A stretch of 64,000 nt of DNA, taken from assembly GCF_901709675.1 (NCBI RefSeq), contig NC_051091.1, positions 2,727,967 to 2,791,966 of the forward strand. Direction: 5' to 3'. A program made the position numbers and the translations under genes. The number at the start of each line of letters is the position of its first letter. Within the stretch, counting starts at the first letter, position 1. Shown here piece after piece: positions 52,976-64,000 of this stretch. This stretch comes from Syngnathus acus (Eukaryota > Chordata > Actinopteri > Syngnathiformes > Syngnathidae). The notes beneath the pieces are model-generated. The model was not told the origin of the DNA, made no database searches, and saw only the letters and a program-made list of their open reading frames with translations.

Positions 52976-55900
52976 ACAATTTTTTTTTTCTGACAAACAT
53001 ATTTTTTATTTGCCCCAACTCATTTGCCATGTTGCGAAATTCCTTCTCGCTAAATTGCCAATGGAATTTCTCTTCTGGTTTTAGTAAGTCAAATGAGGCT
53101 GCACGCCTCCTTGTCTGCCACCTCTGCGACTTCTCACAGCGGTCGTTGCGGGCTCGTTATTCGTGAGGGCCATTTCATGAAGTGCTCATCTGATTGTCCA
53201 TTGAGGGAGCAAATGAAGCAACCACCCCGCCAACACCGACGTGGACAACCACCTCAGCCCTCGGCAGGCAACTCTCCCTTTCTTTGTGTTTGTGATGATA
53301 ATGACACGCCTCTCCTCTGGCTTGCCGTGCGGATTTACAGCACAGCGGAGAATTTATTACCTGGCACGCTGGATGGCTTTGGATTATTTGCTGAGCACGT
53401 GCTAAGAGAAAGAAAGAGGACGGCAAAAAAAGGCTTGGGAAGGTCGCGACCCTAAAGAAGCACGCGCTTATTCGCGGATTTCACAGCTGCAGTTCACATC
53501 GAGTTCACTTGGTGGCTTTGCACGACCCGATACTTTGTTACAACAAAGTCGACAACGGCTCGCTTCATTTGTTTCAAGTGTACAGAAACACAACCTAGAA
53601 GTGTGAAACGATCACTGAGATGTGCTAGTGTTTAATGATAACAGCCAGCTTGCATATTTGAAACAGAATCGCAACATATTGATGTCGACGCCGATTTGGT
53701 GATGTGAGTTGAATTGAGTTCACTGCCCATGCTCAATTTTTGTCAGAAAAAAAGGAAAAATAAGAAAATCTTCCGGTTGGGTCAGCTCTTCCTTGCCAGT
53801 CAGTCAGACTAACAGAAATAAACAGAACGACTGGAAAACATCCAGGGTCAGTTGGTAAGGCCAGCAGGGGACAGAAGCACTCTGGCCCGTTTCGGTGCAG
53901 TCTGACGCCCATCACAAGTGACGTTTCGCCAAAGTCCTCGTTATTCCAAAATCCGGTGTCAGCGTGCTACCTGCTGTCCAGAGAGGTCTCGTTCAAATAT
54001 AATTGGCTGCCCTTGTCAGCGCTATTCATGCTTTCACGTGCCGCCGTCCCTGCACTGCGTGACACAGTAACCTTTTCCGCACAGTGGCTAAATGGCAGCA
54101 GGATAAAAAGAGAAGCAAGCAGATATAAAGACTCTTCTTGACTTAAAGAGGCGGCCCAATGAATCACATTTTCCTCCTACGCTTCAAAAAGAGGAGGCTT
54201 ATAAGCACAGTCTTAAACTCCGCGTTTGCAACCTTAACCTGAATCGAATCAAATCAAAACTGAACCTGTCCTGAAATCCTTCGTTGAAACCGTAAGTCTG
54301 GTTTGAATGCCAATCTGGAAACTCGACACTGTGGCCTGAAAGCCAAATCCTGAGTGCTTTTTTTTCCCCTCCTGCTTTCGAAAAGGGATTTTGTGTGACA
54401 TGACACGTGAGAATCATCGAGCCTCCATCATCTGAACTAAAAATGACAAGTTGACATCTTTTTCCTTCTTAACAACTTCCAGACTTTGGGTCCCATGTCG
54501 AGACAAGAAGCAGCTTGTTCCTTTCAGCCGCTGGATGGAGACGACACTCCCGTGTGTGTGCGTGTGTTTGGGCCAAAGTATGTGACACGCAGCCGACCGG
54601 CCGAGTGGACATTTTGACACGTACTGATGTTGCCATGGGGCCGCCTCAGATGGGAATGTGCAACTGCAGAAGATAATCCAGAGTGATGAGGAGCAAGTGG
54701 GACGGCGCCCTACATGCGCCACTTGATGGAGTCGGTGAGTAAAGATGATCCTTTTTTTTCCCAATGCACACAGCATAACACAATATTTGAAAACAAAAGG
54801 TGCAGCAACACAATGAGCCAGACAAAATTACAGCTCGGAGATGTCAATCCACGCATGCAGCTTCTCAGTCCAGAATGTAACACTTGATTGGAGAATCTGC
54901 AGGAAACACCAGCCACGCTTAAGTTAAGCGGCCGCTCGGGGGAGGAGGGAAACTCGCTTGTCTCAAACGAAATAATTGAAGGCGCAAGACCGAGTGAAAA
55001 TCAATTGCATTCCTGCAGCCTCATCGTCTGTCTGCTTTTGTGGCACTCTTTGTTCCCCCGCAACAAGCATGATGAAGAGCCCATGTTGTTTCATTCCAAA
55101 TCATTCCCTGGGGATCGAGGCAGACTCTTCCTTGCGCACAACAATCAATATGTGACAACGCATTCCGACTGCAACGCGTTGGCACGAAAGCACGACTTGC
55201 AAAAAAAATGCAACTTTGGCCTCACATCCTAATTCAAGACAGCGTTTCAAAACCAAGGTTAGGATTTCTATCTAGATTTTGGGTTTTAAGCCAAAATTGA
55301 CAATTGCATCATTTTGGACACCATCTGGTGCTGACCCCACTCACCCCTTCACAATGACATACTAAATACTGTGTGAAAAGAAACCGACCACAGTGCAGCT
55401 ACAAACATTTCCTCGCAACAATAATAATAATCCTGTTCCTGAGCGTGTGGAGGTGAAAGCGGGCAGCTCAGACGGAGAAGGTGACATGCCGAATACTGCA
55501 GGCCGGCCTTTGGCTTCTCTGTCTGCTCGCTCTTTGCGTGCACATTCGCACTCAAGATTCATGGATACACGCATTTTGCTAGATGACTCCATTTGTTATG
55601 GTGCCAAAGCTGAACGTCTGATTTATGAACAGTCGAGAGGCTGCGAGAGCCCATTAAGCAGCACAAGCGCGGCGGGCCCACATCTTCACCGTACACATCA
55701 AAATGCAAGATAATAACACTCGGCAATATACAGTCTTTGTGTTTCCAGCGCGAGGATCATTTCACTCTGCGTCACTGGATATGAAAATGTCATTTTCTGA
55801 CAAATATGTCAAAATATGATGACAGTGACAGTCATTGTTGATAGAATGACAAAGTACAATAAGTGACACAAGATGGTCACGAGTCAGCAAAATTGTCTCA

Positions 55901-56157
55901 GAATGAATAGGTAGAGTTCTTGCTCTGACAAAGAACTCTGGATTTTAAATCAGGGTTTCAAGCCCAACACTGTTTTGTAATGTTAATTTGACACCCTATC
56001 ACTGGCTTGAAACCCTATTCTGAATAGCCTAAACCACGCCTGCCCCTTCTGCTTGCAGATCCTTCGTAATAGAACTGGCTTGATATCCCAAGTTGAAAAT
56101 CTAACCTTGGCTTACAACCCTCATTTCAAACTTGCGTCGAAACCTTGAACTTCAATA
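52976..56157 (+). other. Intergenic region, no gene recognised
   Basis: Open frames here (for example 53093-53455 and 54888-55232) have no recognisable domain. Diverged minus-strand AACC/TTGAAACC repeats occur at about 54205-54355 and 55930-56160. Confidence 0.55.
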
Positions 56158-56162
56158 GAAGT

Positions 56163-56579
56163 TGTTAGGGTGGTGCTCACTCTAACTTATATTGCAAGAA
56201 CCACACGGGAGACAAGTAAGTCCTTTTAGACACCTGCAGGTGGAGAGTCCATTCGTCGCTGTGCGTACAGTGATGATCGAATGAGGTCTGACTCAGGCCT
56301 CATGCAGGAGCATTTTTATTGAGAGAAACAGAGTGGGGGTGAGAGTGGACAGGATGGGGTTGAAGCCCCTGGCCTGCTGATCAAAGCATAGCAGGGGGTC
56401 TTTTACGACGTTGTGTAAACAAAGCAACTTTGATTGCTTCATCTGCAGCTAGTCAATCAGTTCAAAAGATCTTAGCACTTTGTTCTACTACTTTTGTTAA
56501 GACAGGACAAGCTAGGTAAATTATTACAGGTTACATTCCAACATAATCATACGATCAAGATAATCTGTAAACCCTAACA
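56163..56579 (-). mobile_element. Solo LTR of an LTR retroelement, minus strand
   Basis: The 417-base element starts TGTTAGGGT and ends ACCCTAACA on the plus strand (TG...CA with inverted ends; 56163-56164 is TG and 56578-56579 is CA). A perfect 5-base duplication, GAAGT, flanks it at 56158-56162 and 56580-56584. On the minus strand an AATAAA lies at 56315-56320, so U3 faces 56579 and U5 faces 56163. No internal region remains. It does not share obvious sequence with the LTR at 18510, so it is probably a different family. It sits inside a TTGAAACC-type repeat stretch. Confidence 0.85.
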
Positions 56580-56584
56580 GAAGT

Positions 56585-58500
56585 CTTGTCTTGAAACCTA
56601 CATTGATTTTAAACCCCTGTATAAAGCTCAAGTCCGAACTAGCGTCCTCAATTAAAGCCTCAGCCTAACTCGAAAGCCGACTTTAAAACCTTACACATCC
56701 ATTACGCTCTAAATCAGAAGAAAAAAGTTACAGACAATATCACACCAATGTTGTACATTCTATTTATCACCCGAAGGCAAGACACCAATCTATTGCGTGC
56801 GTTCGCCTTTCAAGATGGACTCACTGTGTGTGTCAGACCGAGCTCGACTTGAGCTCACTGAACTCTCGCGGAGCATAATTCCATTTTCCAAAGACACCAA
56901 AAGTCAGCCAGGCGTGGATTCATTCGGGAGATCATGGCAGATGTTGCAGATGCCAGCATTCTCATCTGCACGACGGGGTGTAGTCATTTCTGCGACTTGA
57001 CAGGTACATTGTCTTTCTGCGGAGGCAGCCGATTACAAAGCGTGTGTGTGTGTGTGTGTGTCTCACATACGAGCGGCGCTGTGACAGCTTCACTTGGCAA
57101 TGCCGGCATACGACTGCTTTCATTCAGCTGAATTATGCTGAATAGGCAAACAACGCTAAACCAATTATGAGTTGAGCGAGATGGATCAGATCCTCCCTTC
57201 AAAAACACAGATAGATGTTAGCAAAGTTGAATCTTGTGGAAAACTTTATTTCAACAGCTCCATCCAAAAAATTGAACTCCTTGTATACGTTCATGAGCAC
57301 AGATAATGAAATATTTTAGCTAGTAGCTAACAAATATATTTAAAGGGTTATTATACAGTGGGTATCAGTGCTGCTAATCATTAGCCCATCAATGGTGTTT
57401 TCAATTATGTGTTAGCATTACGCTTGTGGAATTGTTTGGTTAATAGACATTGTTTTTCATTTATGTCGACTTTGACAGCGCACTTGATCTAGCCTCTTTT
57501 GAAACATTGTTCACCTACTACTGCTTGAGTTGAGTTTGCTTTCCCCGTACTGTGTTTGCATCTTAACTTTGCGCTTGCCTGCCAAAGCAAAAAAAAAAAA
57601 AAAAAGGTCAAAGTCTGGTCACTCATATTTCAAGGCAATAACCACTTTTCACCCTTCAAGAATACACTCAATGCCCTTTTCCTCATTGGTCAACTGACGA
57701 TGCATTAGGAGCAACTGGGAGTTCAGTGCCTTACTCATGGACACTTTGACATGGTCACATGGTCTCAGGATGGAAGGGAGCACTTTGGGGTTGCTTTGGT
57801 GATGATCATTCTAGCACGTAAGGGAATTTGGGAAACAGTTAACATGATTCAAGAGGGCACGGTGAGTTCTGGTGAAGCCTAGTGCATTTGAAAATTGAGA
57901 TAAGTGGCCCAGACCGCTCAGAGGAGTAGGAGGGGGAGGAAGTTGGCCTATTACGGAACAAATGGCTTGAAGAGCAGGACAAGCTTCCCAGCAGTGAATT
58001 CAGCTGAATTAATCCTTTTGAATTCTCAGTGATGAGTGCGAGTTCCAGTTGCAGAAGACGACAGCCCGAGGTGCCGCGCGAGTGACATTTGGAAGCTGAA
58101 AAGTATCTCGTTACACCACGAGTGGAGAAGGAGAGGATAAAAGGATGTTGGTGACTTGCCGTGACAGGAAGACGTTGGCACTCTGCTAATTGGCGAGGCT
58201 AAAGATTTGCTGTTACCCTTGCGTGTGTCAGTGTACACAAGTTAACAGCGAGCCAAACTCCTTTCAAAATGAATACGGGAGTCCGAAAGTAGCATTCAAG
58301 CTCCAAGTGATTTATTGAGCGGCACTGTCGCATTCGGTCAGAACCCGAGTGAAACTAAAGCAAACAAACAAGCAGGTATAAAAAAATAAATGCCGATTTA
58401 AGATTGAAATGAGATTATAATTATGTGTGAAGAATTTTACTGCATATTAACTGCGTGCAACTATTACTACTAACTACTTCAATTATTTGTAGAACGAGCC
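56585..58500 (+). other. Intergenic region, no gene recognised
   Basis: It holds a GT patch (about 57041-57062), an A homopolymer (about 57590-57606) and minus-strand AACC-type words up to about 56700. No coding signal was seen. Confidence 0.6.
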
Positions 58501-58507
58501 TTTAGAA

Positions 58508-58520
58508 AGTATATATATAT

Positions 58521-58554
<34 letters not shown>
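58508..58554 (+). repeat. (TA)n microsatellite
   Basis: This is an alternating TA tract, interrupted once by ACAA, directly before the MITE at 58560. Confidence 0.9.
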
Positions 58555-58555
<1 letters not shown>

Positions 58556-58559
58556 TGAC

Positions 58560-58996
58560 AATCGTCTTTTCCGCACTATAAGGCACACTTAAAAACTTAA
58601 AAATTACTCAAAAAACCCCAGTGTGCCTTATAATGCAGAGCGCCTTATATTTGGATCAATTGATGGATTTGTTGATCCATACTGGTTGTACACAGTGCTC
58701 TGCCAAAATGTTTCAGTCCGTTTCAGTACAGCTAGTAAATAACAAGGTCGTATTGCTTTCAGCATTACGGCAACCGTGGTTAGGGGCGTCACTGAAGTAA
58801 ATAACGACTGGTCGATCGCATGACATTTAAAAATAAACGCAGAACGCAACCCTAGTCAACCCGTTTGATGCAGTAGCTTGTATTCTATGCGCCTTTTAAT
58901 CCGGTGTGCCCTATATATGAAATAATTTCTAAAATAAAAAATTTAATGATGGTGCGCCTTATAATCCAGTGCGCCTTATAGTGCAGAAAATACTGT
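58560..58996. mobile_element. MITE with CACTATAAGGCGCAC-type terminal inverted repeats
   Basis: The left end reads ATCGTCTTTTCCGCACTATA AGGCACACTT. The right end, on the minus strand, reads CAGTATTTTCTGCACTATAA GGCGCACTGG. Such 'TTTTCCGCACTATAAGGCGCAC' ends belong to a family very common in fish genomes. Sub-terminal copies of GCGCCTTATA occur near both ends. It is about 437 bases and has no coding capacity. Confidence 0.7.
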
Positions 58997-59498
58997 TTTA
59001 CACGCACGCACACACGTACATATTCAAGTCACACCTAGGTCACACTTGGCCTGCTATCTGATTGTGTGTCTGGGGTAATCATTTATGATCATATCATTGA
59101 TCTTTCATCAATGACATCAATTATCTCCACGGCAGGCTCCAATAAAAGAGCGTTAATACATTAGTTCAAGGGCTTTCACCTCTCGGAGATGTTAACGGGT
59201 CTTCAAATTCATCAAGTGAATACCCTATGAATATTCAATATTGTACTAAGGTGCCACACGCGACGGGCCATATGGGTAAATGATGAGACGTGAGCCCATT
59301 AGCCCCGTGGGAGGTCCTGCTAAATGGTCCATGGGCCTCATCTGGATCACCTTTGAGAAAGACCACGCTCAGGCTAATGGCTCACAACGGAGAGCGATGC
59401 ATACAGTAGTAGCCTCTATTGGGCTGCTGTATAATTCCAACACACACAAAATATGGAATACATACTTCACACCCAATATGATAATTTCATGCATGGCA

Positions 59499-60329
59499 AC
59501 TACCGTATTTTGCGGACTATAAATTGCTCCGGAATTCGGTATAGATTCGGAATTTGAATGATTCACTTCTGGAACAGATTGTGGTCAAAAACCGAGGTCT
59601 GACTCTATACCGTAATAATTTCTGGACTATAAATCGCACCTGATTATAAGCCGCACCAGCAAAAATTTGAAGAAAATTTTGTTTTTTTTTCATAAATAAG
59701 CCGCATCGTACTAAGAGCCACATGTGCACGCGAGTTATTTACAAAGAAAGACGGTACACAGATAGCCTTTTTAAAGTTTTAATAACATACTTTAACATTT
59801 CTTTCCAAACACTGCCTGTGACGCGGCAGTAATACCGCAGCGACACGGAAGTACCAGCACTAATAGGGCTGGATAAAAAAATATATACTGGTAAAAGTCA
59901 CTGAGACGCGGCGGTAACAAAGCCGCAACACAGTAGCACAGCACTAACAGGGCTGGTTATAAAAAAATACCTGTAAAAGTCACTGAGAACCGTCTTCATC
60001 TTCCTCCTGTGCACTGAAACCATCGAAGTCTTCCTCCTCAGTGTCCGATTGGAATACTTGATACTTCGCCACACACTTTCTCAGTCTCTCTTTCGTCGCT
60101 TTTATGCATTTCTTCCAGCATTTTCCATGATGACGATCTGTTAATGCTGATTTTATTCACGCACAAAGAGCTAAGTTGCATTAAACTCTGCGGTTTATTG
60201 TGACAATAACATGTGAATTGATATAATGATGTGTTAATAATTTAACACATAAGTCGCTGCAGAGTATAAGTCGCACCCCCGGCCAAACTATGAAAAAAAC
60301 TGCGACTTATAGTCAGGAAAATACAGGAC
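59499..60329. mobile_element. DNA-transposon derivative with GGACTATAAGTCGCA-type ends
   Basis: The left ends are CTACCGTATTTTGCGGACTA (59499) and again TACCGTAATAATTTCTGGAC (about 59609). The right end, on the minus strand, is GTCCTGTATTTTCCTGACTA TAAGTCGCA. It appears as a fragment plus a nearly complete copy, or a copy with a duplicated end. Internally an 84-base unit is tandemly duplicated (59820-59903 and 59904-59986). It carries a coding tail on the minus strand (59980-60123). Confidence 0.65.
59980..60123 (-). pseudogene. Open reading frame tail inside the DNA-transposon derivative (possible transposase C-terminus)
   Basis: On the minus strand 47 codons and a TGA stop read KCWKKCIKATKERLRKCVAK, YQVFQSDTEEEDFDGFSAQE, EDEDGSQ. 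The basic helix followed by an acidic, aromatic tail resembles the end of DDE (pogo/Tigger-like) transposases. That assignment is an inference; the rest of the gene is absent. Confidence 0.35.
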
Positions 60330-63300
60330 ATATATATACAATATACAATATCTTGTTTTCAAATTTGTTATATAGTTCTGTATATTGAGAGGTGATTCTA
60401 GATTTCTGTAGGGTACAGTTGCCTAGTGAAGCTCTCGACCTCTAGCGAGGAGACTCAATGTCCTCCCGAGCATCCCATGACTCGCAACAACACAACACAA
60501 TCTGTGCTGATATAAAGCTTCACATTAGGAGGCGCTGATCAGAATTGGCTTGCTTGTGTTGAAGTATGGCGTGCTGGTGACAGGCCCCCTCCCTCTCATG
60601 GAGATCATTTACACAGCCAGAGGCGCAGGCCCGACAGTAAATCGCACCGGCACAAAATCACCAAAGTGCAGCCCGGGCAGGACGTGCAGAGCAGCGCAGC
60701 GCAGGTGCTGACTTATCTCTTATCTGAGGCTCCGTTTACACTGCGGCTCTTTTAATGCCCAATTCCCATTTAGTGCCCGATTTCTTTTGACGGCCTATTT
60801 ACTTTTATTTTCAAGTCAGCCATGTCCACATTGCTCTTGCGGCACTCAAAGTTCATCCCCTATTTTGATGTGCGCCAGCATTTCATGAGGAAACGCTGGA
60901 TTATAGCAACTATCCTATTACGAGTCAGTGAGCCTTTACACTTTACAGGATACCAAAGATATGTTTTCGTTCAAAGCCGGAAAAAAATACGCCACAATTT
61001 TAAAGCCCAGCCTTGGCACAAAACCACTTTTAATCTTCATATTAATATATCAATTACGTAGATCAAAGTGCTTGTGAACGAGACATAATTGAGCAAAAAT
61101 TCCAGGATGACTTCCTCCAGCCATTGACCGTCCTACGGATCAAGACAAGAGCAGTTTAGGGACCACTGCCTGATGGGACGTCATGGGGAGATCGCCTTCA
61201 TCCGGCCCAGCAGGGGGAGGGGGGGGCACAGCCCGTTGTCCGAGCACCAGCGCTTATCTGCTCACCCAGAGTGTCTGGCTCTCGTCCGGGGTTCATCCTC
61301 CACGTGCGATTCATTGGCGTTCCTTTGTACAGAGCAAAGCTAATACCTGCGCTCGGGAGCATCTTATCACACTCAAGCAAGCTCCCGGCCCACCGATGGA
61401 GGGAGCGAGGCCGCTCTTGTCGGGACGCAGGGGCCGGCTGCCCTTATCTAAGCGGACGCAGAACTCTGGGTATCCCCTGGAAATCGGCACAAGCCTCCCA
61501 GATTAGCAATCCCCTCCCTGTACCTCACAATGCCCCTCCCAGAAGGCCGTGGGATACACATCATTACTGTGATTATTGCTGTTTATCGGGCTGATGAGCA
61601 CAGCACCGAGCATCAGGGCCGCTGCGTGCAGGGGCAGCTTTGTTCTGCTCCGATGTTTGTTTGGTTCACGGCTTTGTCACGGAGGTAACGAGGATGCCTA
61701 TCAGGCGTGCGCTAACAGGCCTCAGGGGGCCGGGAGGAGGGGGGGGGGTAGAGGAGGCTTTCATTCCGACGTCAGGATTTGAAACAGGTTCAAATTTATA
61801 ACATCCTCCATTTGCTTTCGTGTTTTAGCCTTTTTGCACACAACATAAGCCTTCCATCTCTTTAATGTTGTCTATTTTTAAACACGTGACGTGTATACAT
61901 TCTGGTGAAGCAATCGTCTCCAGAGAGTCTTTCAATCTGCCCAAGCCTGGCCACACAACAAAACCATCGCCCAGTGTTAACTTGAACTCGACCTGGCACT
62001 TTAAAACATACATTGTAACCTACAACCTCTAAACCTGACTTGCAACTCTAATTGTCAAACTATTGAATTATGTTTGAATTATATGGACCCTTTCCCTTTC
62101 CACTGTTTGAAACCGTGATGATGGGGTGGCTTGACACCCTACTTTACAAGCCCAGCCCTTCTTTTGAACTCCTTTTTGAGCCGATGTTCTAAAAGATGCC
62201 ATTCCTCAATATGACTTACTGTGCATTTCCACATGGCCACACACACCCGCCTTGTCCCGGGTAATAAAACTCTATGAGAAATAATGCAATGCTGCAGATT
62301 AATGAGTCTTTATGCGCTTACACAATGTATTAGAGGTGAAGTGTTCAATTAAAGCCAGGCTGCTGTTGTTTCATGCTAAACCAACACCGGGGCATCTGTT
62401 GGTCTATGAGTACAAACAGGCATTTTAATTAATTCAAAAGGGGCTTTAAGCAAGGAATTATTCAAATCAAACTCGCTGCGAGAAATTGAGTTGGAATGCG
62501 TTTGAAATGTAGGAAGTCAAACAGTGGAAGGGGACAAAAGGCGTTTAATGAAATCCCTGTCGTCGTCATTAGCCTGCGCCCCGGTCGGTCGCAGCTTACA
62601 TGTGACGTGCTAAAAAGCTGACAAGCGCTTTTATTCCAAAGTTGTTAAGCACCCAATTACATCTGCTTTTGTGCCAGCACATAGTTTTTAATCTTGCCCG
62701 CCAACTTTGGCGGGGGATCACTAGCCCCGCCCCCGCCAGTGCGGCCAGTCAATCCTTGCGCAGGCCAAATGCCACACCCTCGTCTCAATATGGTGCTCAC
62801 CCTTTTTTACCAACTTATACAAGAAAATAAAATCACATAAGGCACTTGCCGCATCGCCTTGCATTTTGGGCTACACCCTTGATGGTGTCAATGGGCCCTA
62901 AATGAACACGTTAAGTGAGATTATGTGGCATGTGAGCTCATCTTCCCTGTACAGAACTTGCATGCAATCACCCCTTGCTTCATCCAAGAAAAAAACCAAA
63001 AAACTTTCCTCTTTAATTTGAAAATGGCAGCGCGAGGGTTGGCTCAGAGATCCTGCAACAAAAGGACACTTAATTCCTCCAGTAAGCTTCAGTAGCAACC
63101 GGGCCTGACGACTTAAAACTGACGAGAAAGTCTCGCCCAAACCCTGGATTTGACAAATATATACACTATTTGTTTTTAATCTTCTTATTGAGTCCAACTC
63201 TGGCTCTTCTTTTATTCAAAAGAGCCACGAGGGAAAAAAATGGAAAGCACATACAAATGAGGAGTAATTCTAATTTGCTCAGCCTGCTTGTCCGTCAGCG

Positions 63301-64000
63301 AGCGTGACCAATTTTGAACGACGCGCCTGGTGAAGCTCATCTCAGGCGATGGGAGTCAGCATCTTTGCCATGTTGGACGGACCGGCGTGGTGCAGAGGGC
63401 TCGCCCAAACTGGCGGAATGTAACATCCACACATATTCACGTGTGTCCAGCCATTACGCTGAGGAACAATTTGTGAAAAAAAAAGAGTTGGATTTTGTTG
63501 AGTTAGATTTGAATGCTGATGAAAACTGCAATTGGCGTGCTGCTTCCAAAATTGCAGTCAATTTTGCTTGAAGCACAGGAATCTTTTTTCCCCTCTTCTT
63601 CCATTAGATAAGCAAAATTCCATTAGTTTGCAGTTGTAAGAAAGAAGAGCTAATTGGGATTTAATTTTATGTACAGCTACGTGGCAACCTATTTGTGTGG
63701 CCACAATTATGTGGCGAGAGCTGTGTGGGGCTGCCAACAGGCCACTGCCATCAAGATCTGCAAAAAGAAAGCTATCAAATAATGAAAAGGATTGTTGCTG
63801 GCTTTTCTCTTAACCTTTTACCCATGAGCACACCATTGTAAGACCCAACCTGTGTTAATGTTAATGGGCTTAATGGAATCCTGCCTTCTCTAGAGCAGTT
63901 ATTAGGCTTTCAAAATCCACTAGACTTGTTATTTTTGAATGTATAGTGCAGAACGCATACATTTGATCTCCTTTGAATTATGGCCCAAGGACTCTGATTG
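60330..64000 (+). other. Intergenic region, no gene recognised
   Basis: This is mostly unique sequence without long frames of recognisable content. The stretches 60580-60780, 61140-61720 and 62260-62620 have balanced composition with many TAAT/ATTA words and few microsatellites, as conserved noncoding elements often do. The stretch 61995-62180 again has minus-strand AACC/TTGAAACC words. A G homopolymer lies at about 61739-61748. Confidence 0.5.

Noticed and set aside
43748-64000. Exons of the neighbouring gene expected from vertebrate synteny (for example IGSF21)
   Set aside because: I looked for immunoglobulin-type segments on both strands and found none that I could support.

Overview
This window is vertebrate nuclear DNA, almost certainly from a teleost fish. 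It carries a multi-exon gene with GT-AG introns and fish-type interspersed repeats: a tRNA-like SINE family ending in GGAT repeats, a CR1/L2-like LINE, hAT-like and palindromic MITEs, and solo LTRs. It also has long (GT)n, (GA)n and (TA)n microsatellites. Nothing in it looks bacterial or plasmid-borne. I cannot name the species.

Positions 1 to 43747, plus strand: the 3' two thirds of one protein-coding gene, a RhoGEF of the ARHGEF10 family that best fits ARHGEF10L. Sixteen coding exons can be placed by conserved protein sequence, splice sites and matching intron phases. Together they give 2622 bases, an exact multiple of three: 873 residues plus a TAA stop at 43745-43747. In order they encode the second half of the DH (Rho guanine-nucleotide exchange) domain, the PH-like region, a linker, a WD40-like propeller region and an acidic, GC-rich tail. 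The first exons, including the start codon and the front of the DH domain, lie upstream of the window.

The introns carry no second gene that I can support. They hold SINE fragments (about 9.0, 18.1 and 25.1 kb), a minus-strand solo LTR with a perfect 5-bp target duplication (18510-19084), a hAT-like MITE (20817-21513), an uninterrupted 240-base GT tract (22425-22664) and several CTCF-like motifs.

Positions 43748 to 64000: the likely 3' UTR with a candidate poly(A) signal near 45.69 kb, then a gene-poor, repeat-rich stretch. It contains a second hAT-like copy, a pair of inverted palindromic MITEs (46089-46400), a short C2H2 zinc-finger reading frame next to a doubly deleted minus-strand LINE (47378-49384), degenerate TTAGGG/GTTTCAAG repeats, a second solo LTR with a perfect 5-bp duplication (56163-56579), and two MITE-like elements at 58.5-60.3 kb. 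One of these keeps the tail of an open reading frame, possibly from a transposase. The last 3.7 kb shows no gene.

The most useful results are the exon model, the two LTRs defined by target duplications, the nested-palindrome element, and the CTCF-like motifs inside and just past the gene. I saw no convincing new biological system.
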